Source: Hyaloperonospora brassicae
Lineage: Eukaryota > Oomycota > Peronosporomycetes > Peronosporales > Peronosporaceae
Assembly: GCA_947650285.1 (NCBI GenBank)
Contig: CANTFL010000080.1
Location: forward strand, 62,001 to 126,000
DNA: 64,000 nt
Direction of reading: 5' to 3'
Positions 51,656-61,860 of this stretch are shown one piece after another; positions within the stretch are counted from its first letter, which is position 1, and each line of letters begins with the position of its first letter. A program made the translations under genes and the position numbers. The notes beneath the pieces are model-generated. The model saw nothing but the letters and a program-made list of their open reading frames with translations, was not told where the DNA came from and made no database searches.

Positions 51656-54639
51656 ATTAGCTGTATGCGTTGATTCAAGAGTGCTTGAGTTGCAAATGTC
51701 AGCAGGAACAAGAAAACATGATAGCAGCATGGCCAAGACGATAAAAGAGGAGTACGGGAAGACTTGGTCAACAACGGAGAAAGTCTCGAAGTCAGGCATA
51801 TGCGAGTTGGAGAAGATACAGCTCGTAGAGGGGCTCGTGCGGAACGACGTGTCAACGAGGGCGACAGCTCGAGTTGGTGCTAGGAGGCTATCTTGATATG
51901 GCTATTTGGGATCAGCAATAGCTTTGGAGGTTGGGTTGGCAAGTTTGACCAATTTGACAAGATGCAATCCAGGCTCAGCGGAAGCAGTCACAGGCAATCA
52001 TCACGAAGGCTTTGGCACTGAAGCCGCGATTGTATGGCACGTGTCGGTTGTGGTTCTGTGTCACTGATGAAGCCTCTGGTGCCACTAGGTACGCAAACAC
52101 TTGTGCAAGTCATGAGATCTTTCGGTCGGAGCTAGAAGTAACGACCTGGAACTAGTTGCTCTCATCCTGACTTATGACTCGCTCGATGTACCCGTCGCAT
52201 GCTGCTCAAACCATACCGTCGAGAGCCATGAAGCAAAGTCGTTTCTTGACCGTTTCTGACCGTTTCTTTTTCCATCGATCCGCGCATACACAGGTACTGA
52301 CAACGGCAGCGTTTATGCCGTGCTGATGTACGTGGCCATGCATCTATGATACATTATCACTCCACGATAACCCATCAGCAGAAAGACCAAGATCCCACCA
52401 GCGTGTTCCACATCACTTCGCTACATAGCCGATTCGGTCGATCGTAACTCACTTGCGGTGAGTGTTGCACTAGATGCGGCCTTAGGACCAGCTTCCTATC
52501 GTCCTAACTGATCGAATTCTTTGGTTCTGGATAAAGCACCACACATGTACTGAACTGCTCTGTAAGACATGCAGTGTGTTTCATTTGCCACGACATTCTC
52601 GTCATGTTCGATCGGGGGTCACAGGAATGTACGCATTCGACGCGCTCAAGCGAACATCACTTCTACCACAAGATTGAGCAAACTACGGATGGACCAGGGA
52701 GGCATACTATACGCACGAGTGCTACACGTCTCGGATACCAGACAGCACGTAGCTCTACTCAATCGGACCCGCTTGTATGGCCAGAGAATGTGCAGCAATA
52801 GCTAGAGAATGACTCGAAACTGACGTCGAAAGAGCTCGGCCGGGCCACCACGTGGATCAAACACCATTCGACTGCTCTGCTTGAACGCGTGACCAGCTGC
52901 TGGGAAGGGAACGACGACGTGCTCGTACTGCACCTTTTGGCCACAACGACAGATGGAGAGCGATGATAGCCGGGAAGTAATGCAGCAGTTTTGGGCCACC
53001 TCGCAGGAAGTGCGAACACATAGAAACGAGATCAGGGCGGCAACATACTGTTCAGATACAAGTACTACAAGATCGAGGACTGCCCGCTGGAACAAATGCA
53101 TGTCGTGCGCACAGGCAAGAGAAGCAGGTAGTAGGACCACAACGTAGACCCGATCCTCATCTCGGTGCAAAACTCCGGCAATGGGCGACAGCCATTCCCC
53201 TGCCAGTTCCAGATTTACCCATCGAGACGGGTTTGAGCTCGGCGCCACTTCTGGGTGCTCGACAGGGCCCACCAATGTAAGCGAGCTATCGCTGTAGGCA
53301 TTATTGGAGGCCAACTAACGGGACGGAGCATGATCCGACCCAGCACGCGACAATGCACCAAGGCAACGATTAGATAAACTGGTACAGTCTTGTAGGGCGA
53401 CAACCGACTTGATATGCGCTTTCACCTCGTCACTTGGTCGAAACGTCCAACATGGTATACTAGAAGTCGGCCCTGCTACATTCAAAACATAGTCAGTTCC
53501 CCGCGTTCACACAACCTAGCGATGCTCGCGTCGTCGAAGGCCTGTCTTCCATGTCGATGATGCTACTTGCTGATCAACAATGCTGTACTGGGGTGTTCTC
53601 ATTCAGCCTGTTTGCAACAAATGGTAGAGCATTCGATTTCCTGCTGTCCAGCGAGGATAGCGCTTGCTGCTCAAATAAAGCAGGATCACTCAGTCGTTCT
53701 GCGTCTCAAACACATCATGTTATCCTTCCTGTAGCCGTTACTTCATGCCCGTTATCTACAGAGCGGAATGATTCGGAATCGCTCCGCAACGTCTGGCTTT
53801 GCGTACAAGGTGTACTTACCGTCACAAACCCAGCGTTGTGTGATGTAGACCATAGTGGGTCGAGTGCGTAAGAATAAAAGATAAAACAAGGGAAAGAAAA
53901 CGGCAAGTACCACGTCGACGTACCAAAGCTTCTCGTAGTTTCTCTGGCATTTGCAATGGTAACGACGCTTGCCCGTCAAAAGCGTTGTAAGAGTCATGCC
54001 GATATGCAGCTTTCTTTTCCCTTCGCTCAAATGTCGGTGACGTTCCTGGCAGGTACTCATCCGAGTGTTCCTACATGTTTGTCTCGTACGGCCAAAAGCT
54101 AGAGTTTGGAATAGGGTTGTACAGAATCTTGTAGGTAGGCACAACGGGTGCAACTGATGCGTTTCCCCAGAAATTGCCGATTTCGTTAAGATACCGTACT
54201 TTTGTGTCGAATAAAGTCGCACACTGCAGTTAGTCAGAACTGATCGAAAAGAGTGAAAACTTGTTTGGCTTTTTACTTTCTTCGAAATATGTACAAAGCA
54301 GACGCGTCATTACTGGATCTAGATGCACACAGGTAGTTCTGCAAAAAGCAGCTACTTGTTGCAGGTCCAAGCGCCACGCATCAGTTTGGGAAGCGACGTG
54401 ACCCGAGACCAGCTACAGGTCTACTTTCAGTGCGAGGAGATACAACAGCAAACAATTACTTCGTGTGCAGAGGCAAGAAAACGATCAGTCTGTCGCAAAG
54501 GTTTGAACGTGTTACTTGCAGTATCCAATTGGTTCCTGAAGCGCTATTCGGACCTCTATGACAACGCACTCAAGCTGCGCCCCCGGTGCTGGTGCAACGA
54601 ACACCCACACAGTACATCGATAACGACATCGTCTACAAG

Positions 54640-54785
54640 GAGACATTGTCAACCCACCACTCCGTCTCGCAGTCGCGCCGGACCTGTCTACAAGTAGGCA
54701 GTGTCGACCCACCACTCCGTCTCGTAGTCGCGCTGAACCCGTCTACAAGTAGGCAGTGTCGACCCACCACTCCTTCTTGTAGTCG
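54640..54785. repeat. 55-bp tandem repeats of the pectin methylesterase 3' end
   Basis: GACCCACCAC (AACCCACCAC in the leftmost copy) recurs at 54651, 54706 and 54761, an exact 55-bp period. The copy at 54761 is the real end of the esterase gene (coding EWWVDTAYL and stop on the minus strand); the other two lie downstream of its stop and each repeats those codons including the stop, diverging with distance. Confidence 0.95.
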
Positions 54786-55768
54786 TCGCCGAGAATCTGC
54801 GTGATCGCGACGGGCTCGTCCAGCTTTTTGCTCCAATTCACTCGCTTGCCCTTGGCACCGGGGCCAGTGTTGTTGTACTCGCCGAATTCGACGTTCGCGA
54901 TGCTGGTTTTGTTGTCCCAAACGGACCAGCCCTTCTCCGCGATCACATCGCTGAGCTCGCTGTTCTGCCACACTGTCTGGGCGAACGGAAACCATGGGCG
55001 GCCGAGATACATCGAGCCTTTTTTGCTCTTGCCGAACACGCGGGCACGATTGAAGACGAAGTTAGATTTGCTGGCATCGGACTCGCGGCCATTGGCAGCA
55101 ATGTACCCGGGGCCAACGGTCTCAATGTCGCACTTTTCAAACCACGCCAGTGCGAAGCGGCCAAAGACAAAGTCAATGGCTCCGTTGATGTACGTTCGGG
55201 CAAAGAGCTCGCGACCCTTGTCGGCCAACAAGGTGTCCTGATAGCTCGTGAGGTTGCAAGCGTAGAAGCCATAGTCGGTAGCGTTGACGTTCACAGCCAG
55301 CGCCTGGCCGACGTTGCCGGCCGTGTTCGCAACGTTGAGGTTGTACACCTTGACCTTGTTCGTTCGGAATCGGATCGTGCTCGTCAAGTCGTTCCTTGCT
55401 TCACCCTTCACCTCCTCGGGAATGTCCCTCTGCGCCTTGGCCTGGGTGATGGTAACCTGGTTGCTCGCGTACGACATGGCGTTGCACGTGTAGCCCTGGA
55501 GCACCAGCGGCCCTGACAGTGGCAAGATGAAAACCTGCTCATGGTAGACACCCGGGAGCACAAAGATCGTTTGCACCGACGTCGTGTCAGGGTCCAGCCG
55601 TTCCACACCTTTCGACACGGTCGTAACGCTGTTCTTGTACACGCCGGTGGCATCGACAACGATAGCTCCCGCTGGAGGCTCCGTACGTGCATTCAGCCCA
55701 CCGCACGTTTTGCTGGCACACGCTCCAGTCAGACTAGCGGCTACTCCAAGCGCGGTGAAGAGCTTCAT
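54743..55768 (-). CDS. Secreted pectin methylesterase (carbohydrate esterase family 8)
   Basis: A 341-residue single-exon protein. The N-terminus MKLFTALGVAASLTGACA is a typical signal peptide with likely cleavage near residue 18-20. The mature enzyme shows the family motifs: SYQDTLL (catalytic Gln and Asp), GAIDFVFG (catalytic Asp) and YLGRPW (catalytic Arg), in the right order. It demethylates plant cell-wall homogalacturonan in the apoplast, a known oomycete host-penetration activity. The start at 55768 is supported by an initiator element 20-36 nt upstream. It is the only intact recognisable gene in the right-hand gene-poor segment. Its 3' end is tandemly repeated just downstream. Confidence 0.95.
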   Translation of the reverse strand: MKLFTALGVAASLTGACASKTCGGLNARTEPPAGAIVVDATGVYKNSVTTVSKGVERLDPDTTSVQTIFVLPGVYHEQVFILPLSGPLVLQGYTCNAMSYASNQVTITQAKAQRDIPEEVKGEARNDLTSTIRFRTNKVKVYNLNVANTAGNVGQALAVNVNATDYGFYACNLTSYQDTLLADKGRELFARTYINGAIDFVFGRFALAWFEKCDIETVGPGYIAANGRESDASKSNFVFNRARVFGKSKKGSMYLGRPWFPFAQTVWQNSELSDVIAEKGWSVWDNKTSIANVEFGEYNNTGPGAKGKRVNWSKKLDEPVAITQILGDDYKKEWWVDTAYL

Positions 55769-55787
55769 CGCTGTGTGGATGCCAGCG

Positions 55788-55804
55788 AAGATTGATGAAT
55801 GAGC
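55788..55804 (-). promoter_or_regulatory. Oomycete initiator element of the pectin methylesterase
   Basis: The minus strand reads GCTCATTCATCAATCTT, very close to the oomycete Inr/FPR consensus GCTCATTYYNCAWTTT (deviating at one Y position and one late T). It ends 19 nt before the ATG, the expected location of the transcription start. The assignment is by consensus. Confidence 0.75.
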
Positions 55805-56700
55805 TGTCGTGGGAGACTGAGCTGGCGCTGCACGGTGGCGAGCGGGTGTTGATGGTGGTCATCAGCCAAACCGCAACCGCACGATCAAAGCTGCAGATCT
55901 TCTGACCTACTCGAAACTCGGGGAACGGCGTTGCTAATTCGACAATACCGTCCGCATGTCGAAGCTGCCCTTCCAGCCGATAGCAACAGCTCGTGGCGCC
56001 AGGAGGAAACGAGAGGTGTCGTGCTGGACCAGAACACACCTTAGTCGTAAAATGACTATAGGACGCACCATCACGATGGAGTGTCCTCACGATTTGAGCT
56101 GCTGCATCGACGTTGCACACGCAAAGGCCGACAGACTGCAGTCGCCACCACGTTTCGGCTGTCTGGAGATGATGCCCTTCCTTCTCTCTGCTGCATTGTG
56201 TATCGATGCACTGAGAGCGACTGGAAGATGGTGGCTCGCACCCCATGGGACTTGAATAGGATGGAGCTTTCGTCCCGCCCTACATCTCGCCTCACCTCTT
56301 TCCAGTGGCCCACCACGACCTGTGCAAGAGGTCTGAAAACTCACGAGGCAGTACGAAATCGTTGACGACACGCACCGTGCGCTAGACTGCCAGCTAGCCA
56401 CAAGTGAACCTTACATCGTCTTGTTGACGCTGGACTGGTCGCACGTTGAATGGAAGGGCCGACTTTTCTAGTGATAAAGTGTGTGACGATGTCACGTGAA
56501 GTCGTGTCTACAGTCGCGTACATGATTAGCACGTTGCGGACGACAACTGTACTCTGTGCATTCCCAAATTTTCACGGTTCAGCTCAAGCCGGTCTTTTTC
56601 CCTTCGGGGCAGTCACGTCGGAGGGAACCCTCCCCTTGGGGAGCCGATGTGGTCGAAGATCTGACGCGGGCACGCTGCACTCGCAGTCGCGGGTGTGGGC
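55805..56700. other. Upstream region of the esterase, no gene seen
   Basis: About 0.9 kb with only short overlapping frames. From about 56579 the sequence becomes GC-rich and leads into the 121-bp satellite. Confidence 0.5.
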
Positions 56701-56799
56701 GTAGGAGACCGACGGGTCGCGCAAGCGGCCCTAGCAGGGGTGTTTTACGGACTGGAGGCGAACCCCGCGCCACGTGTCGCCGCTGCGGCGAGCGCACAC

Positions 56800-57315
56800 T
56801 CCACGTCAAGGGGCCGCGCAAGCGGCTGAAGGGGGCCACCATCGCCGATGGTTGAGCTCCTCGGAGAGATATATGGCGGGTTGGCGCTCTCCACGCCACG
56901 CAGTCACTTCGGTGATCGCACTCCACGTCGGGGGCCGCGCAAGCGGCTGAAGGGGGCCACCATCGCAGATGGTTGAGCTCCTCGGAGAGATAGACGGCGG
57001 GTTGGCGTTCTCCACGCCACGCAGTCACTTCGGTGATCGCACTCCACGTCGGGGGCCGCGCAAGCGGCTGAAGGGAGCCACCATCGCAGATGGTTGAGCT
57101 CCTCGGAGAGATAGACGGCGGGTTGGCGTTCTCCACGCCACGCAGTCACTTCGGTGATCGCACTCCACGTCGGGGGCCGCGCAAGCGGCTGAAGGGGGCC
57201 ACCATCGCAGATGGCTGAGCTCCTCGGAGAGATATATGGCGGGTTGGCGTTCTCCACGCCACGCAGTCACTTCGGTGATCGCACTCCACGTCGGGGGCCG
57301 CGCAAGCGGTCCTAA
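56800..57315. repeat. 121-bp satellite array, about four copies
   Basis: CCGCGCAAGCGG recurs at 56814, 56935, 57056, 57177 and 57298, an exact 121-bp period. Units are nearly identical and contain CACTTCGGTGATCGCACTCC. A related half-unit (TCGCGCAAGCGG at 56717) lies left of the array, and both flanks carry a similar CCTA...AGGGGT.GTTT motif. Because 121 is not a multiple of three, the open frames here switch frame each unit and are not genes. Confidence 0.97.
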
Positions 57316-60300
57316 AGGGGTTTGTTGCCTTATATGGCAGCATACCCGCGTTGTACGTGCTGCCGCTCCGGCGGTACGCATGTCCCCAGTCTACTTGGTC
57401 GCGCCAGCGGTCATGATTGACTCGTAGTTGGCTTCGGTAGGAGGGTCTCTGACCTCGTTGCCGTCGCCCCTGGCTCTACGGAGCCCTTTAGTTGTCGACC
57501 CGATACCCGGGCCGTACTTCTTGTCACACTTATCAGTCGTTAGTTATCATAATAATGGACGTACTTGACACCACCACCACCACCACCACCGACAACTGTA
57601 CTCTGTCGACAGACTGAAGGTACCGCTGCCGAGCGTCTTGTTGTGCGATAGACGAAGTGTCCACTACGGCAGGTGGGTATACGCGCGCCTTGCACAACAT
57701 TCGGATGAGCAGACGCAAGAAAGAACGTGCGACTTTGTCAGACTTGGCACTCTTCCTGCAACGCTTTGTCGTTGTGGCGTAAGCCGTTTGCACAGACGCG
57801 CTGTCTTGACAAGAAGCTACATGCATCCATGCGCGATGAAACAGAGTGTCTAGTAACGAAGCCAAGTACGAACTTCGTGTACAGAACAAACGTACAGAAC
57901 AAACGTAATGCTCAACAGCACCATTTGTTGACTTGTACAGTACACACGGTCCTGGGCAAAGTCGTTCTCGTCGGCGTGTAACGATACACACGGTTTCGAG
58001 CGGTTTCGCTTTCGTCGGCTTGTACGATACATGCGGTTATCTCGGTGTCTCTGGCCGCGCGAGTTGGCGTCGGCCTATTCTTGGCGTCACGATTTGACCA
58101 AACCATATCTGCTCTCGACACCAGTTACGAACAGCACACCCGTGTGTTTGTCCCATACAGGTAGGTATCCGCAACTGCTATCAGCTCCTCAAAATCGGGC
58201 CGAAAGATACGCAAGGTTCGCAATTGTGCCTCGCTCGTTGACTTGTACAGTACACATGGCGTCAGGTGAATTGGTCTTTCATCTCACCTGCTGCAGCTTG
58301 CGCGAAGGTGTCACTCGTGTCGGTCGTAAGCTGGCCTTTTATATAGCTCCCCCCCTCGGAAAATTATACAAGACAGAAAATATCGCTGGTATCGATTAGC
58401 ATTGTTACTTCACTGCTCCTATCCAAGAGTATTTTAGAACTCGGCACATAAAGCAGATACGGATGACAGTACAACGGACTGATGACAGAGCAGATGTATC
58501 AAGGTACCACGGTTATCCTGCACACCGTATAAGCCAACCTGCACTACCAACAATGTGGGCAGGTGCAGCGTAGCCCCACGTTTACGTACATGCAGAGGAA
58601 TCAAATAGGCTAACAAGAGCACGTCAGTGGAAGGCAGAATCGTACTTGTGCTTCATATTGGCCAGCTTACCAATATATCTGTTGAAGCCTTTCTTTTCTA
58701 AATCTTGGCACGAACATACACTGCAAAGAATGCTTCACCACCCATTGCGCGCTTCCACCATTGCTTGGATGCTTTGTCTTTGGTACACTGGCCTACATGA
58801 GCTAATTAGCAGAAGTATTGCACTGCATCGATGTGAAAGTGATAATCAATAACGCTATTCGCTAGCGTCATATTCGCATTGTCATGTAAAGTGTCGATGT
58901 CATGTAATGGGCTCACACCAATAGAGTTGACACGTATTTAGTATAAGTTCAGTATATTGAGAGGAGAAAGGAAGTATATGCAAACACACAAGCATTGTGT
59001 CCAGAAGAGGGATGACTAGTCGCAGATCTTACAGCCTTGGGAAAGAACGAAGCGGTGTAGTCTTCTTGGCGGCAAGGAGACAAAACTGGCGCACAATATG
59101 ACGACAAAACATGCACCACAAAATAATGTTACTATAAATCGCACAAGAACAAGTGAGCAGAAAGGTCCAGATGATTGCGATATAGAATGATAGAACATGC
59201 ACACAAAAAAATAAAAGCAAAGAATGTGCCATGGATGCATGTCATACACACGAATAAAATAAGCTTGGTACCACCTGGATATATACATATATACGTATGA
59301 ATACTCAAAATCTCCTCTCTCACTTTGCCAATCAGAAACCTTGCGTCTCATTCATCGACAGTCATATCGCGATTGAAAAATGCTCGTCGACACTTCAGCA
59401 TACCCTGACAGTGTCATCTATCTTTGTCAGTATTGACACATCGCTTCGATGTCTTTCATTCCTATTCAACTGGTTCGACATGGCATGTATGTGTCGAAAC
59501 TGGTACCTGATGAATGAACCCGTTGCTTCCGAATGCATGCCTGACGCGTTCTGGCCCGTCGCCGCGGACCTTCTCAGTGGCTTGTCGATCGCCATGTGAT
59601 CCATCGCTGTGCTAAAACCTGTGCCGCTATTACACATTAACTGATGCAGAAACCACTCACAAAGACCTCATGTACGTACGGATGTAACACCATCATCAGA
59701 ATGTGTTAGGCATACATCTCGTACCAACCAGACACAAAATACCACTTCGAACTTTACTTGTAGCTGTTGCCTTAGCATTTTGTTCATCGATAAGGAAAGG
59801 AAATCGCAGTGTCAAAGTGCAGCTTCGCAGTGATTCAAAACGTATGTACGGTACGAATCAAGGGAGGACTAGATGACGATCAACATAAAATCAAAGAGAT
59901 AATTGTATAATAAGGCTAGCAGAAACTTCATGGCGCTTTTGTAGAGTATCATGCAGATTTTTGGGAAAGGTGGTACAGCGGAGCAAAATAAGGGATGGTA
60001 TACTTCCATGGAACTATCACATCATTTGCCAACTAAGTCGCGAAGTCAGGCAAAATACGTAGAAATCAAACCTCATCGCGTTTCACCCATGTAAACAGTT
60101 GTGGCATTAGATTGGTTGACAAATCGGATCCTCTCGCATACAAACCTGCCAGTCTTCAGCAGCTTCGGCTCCACTCACCCTGTGACCTAGTATTAAGCAG
60201 GGTACATGGAGAAGTATACACCGTGCTAAAGTACTTGTGGTGATATTGACTGAGGTCTACTCGTTTGTCACCATAATGTCCAGAATGTTGCCTTTGATGA

Positions 60301-60749
60301 GACTCACCGGCTTATGGATCGACGCGACCTCAAACGGTACCGTCTACTAGGCCATCGGCTCGCACTCGACGAGACTACTTCTTTTGCTAGCAGTAATAAC
60401 GACGGCACATGTATAACATAATCTATTTGGTAGTATCAGTCAAAATCATCTCAAACTTTGGATCGAAGGATCGACGGCAGGCATAATCTATTCAGTGGAG
60501 TAAAGTTCAACAAAAGTATGCGCGTGTATTGGAGATAGCATATTGTGCTCTGCTTCGGATTGCACTGTCGCTATCGCTACCGCCGCAGTCAAGTGAGTGG
60601 CTTCCTAACTTTAACCTGTTTTACTTGCATCTGATGAAGTAAAGTCGATCTTACACGTTTCATCACAAGATTGACTTGCGTGTCTCGACCGCAAGTCGCG
60701 CAAGACCGGTGAGCAATCACACAATGTAGATGATCACTGAAACTGCAAC

Positions 60750-60900
60750 TGCTTAGCGATCTATCACCCGGAGAGCGATCTCTCAGATACCAATCGCTCA
60801 GCGATCCATTATCTGTGAGCAAACAATCAGCGAACGATTGTCAATGAGAATATGATCGGCAAGGCATCACTCAGCGATCAATCAACGAGCGATCACTTGC
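60750..60900. repeat. Degenerate AGCGATC repeat cluster
   Basis: AGCGATC or close variants occur about six times, partly at about 20-bp spacing (for example AGCGATCTATCACC, AGCGATCTCTCAG, CTCAGCGATCCATT, AGCGATCAATCA). It appears to be an old, diverged tandem array. Confidence 0.7.
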
Positions 60901-61669
60901 TTTCAGCCGTACCCACCATAGAAGATTTACGCGTTGCCTATCATGATACATCAGAACGTCCCTTGTCACGAAGTTGACTAAACATTGTCTCAACTGTGGT
61001 GGAGTGGTGATAGCAATTTTCTTGTGATCCCGACTCTCCACTGGCTCCCGAACGACCGACTAACGGAGGGGGTACCCCGATTCCGTGTTCTGTATGTTCT
61101 TGCTCACCTTGTGTACCCGTCGGTGGGGCGGGTTGCGCTCTTATGGGTGGACTTGAGCTGAAGCTGAACTTGACCGTCTTAGGGATAGGTGTTGATCGGG
61201 TGGAAATGCTTCACCCGGTCAAACGTGGGTGCGGATCCCGTGGAAATTCTTCACTCGATCGCTTGTAGCTTGGGCGCTCTCCCAGAGTCGCCTTTGCCAG
61301 GGGTGATGCTTGATACGAGAGCCTTCTGACCACTTGAGCCGTCTCTCGATCTTGAATCTGAACCGTAGGGCTCACTGCGTCCTATCGCAGTTGAGGAGGG
61401 GGGGTGAGAATTGACTTTCCGCCTAGCCAAACATTTCAAGGGCGAAGTTCGCTGAGACGTGGGTGATTCTCTATTCAACGGGAGGCCAAAGATCCTGCCC
61501 GGAAGAAGTCGACCCGTGTCTTTCGTTGCAAATTTAATTCTGTTTAGTGTCAACCAACCAAGTCCAAAACCTATACCTATGCCTATCTGTTCGATAGGTC
61601 TGCTGTTGCGTGTCACCTGTCTATGTCATTCACCTCTTGCATCATGTGGTCCACAGCAGATAATCCATA

Positions 61670-61860
61670 GTGGATCGCCCCATACCAAATCGCAGAGTAC
61701 TGGATCGCAGTGTACCGGATCGGGGTATGTGATCCACACCAATTACGTGATCCACACCAATTAGGTGATCTATGCCAATTATATGTCCACACCAATGACG
61801 TATCCAGTGAATCGCGGGGTGGCGGATCGCGGTATGTGATCCACGCCGGGTACGTAATCC
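61670..61860. repeat. Short tandem repeats GGATCGC and GTGATCCACACCAATTA
   Basis: An 18-bp unit GTGATCCACACCAATTAC is repeated four times with decay (61729, 61747, 61765, 61783). On both sides lie 15-16-bp GGATCGCRGTGTAC-type units (about 61672, 61702, 61717, 61828). Confidence 0.85.

Larger units (their letters stand above)
48809..54639. other. Gene-poor region with decayed fragments
   Basis: 5.8 kb without an intact recognisable gene. It contains the PH-type fragment at 49535-50460 (minus), a coding-like frame at 51181-51600 (minus), a hairpin at 51616-51655, and other isolated frames with protein-like stretches (49125-49469 plus; 50881-51192 plus with LLINNFTDTCLQIDK; 53752-54000 minus with a hydrophobic span). 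None joins into a complete gene by splice rules I could satisfy. The composition and frame breaks suggest pseudogenes and transposon debris. Confidence 0.45.

Noticed and set aside
56579..57381. Repeated minus-strand protein frames in the 121-bp satellite
   Set aside because: The unit length is not divisible by three, so each copy shifts frame; these are open-frame artefacts of a satellite.
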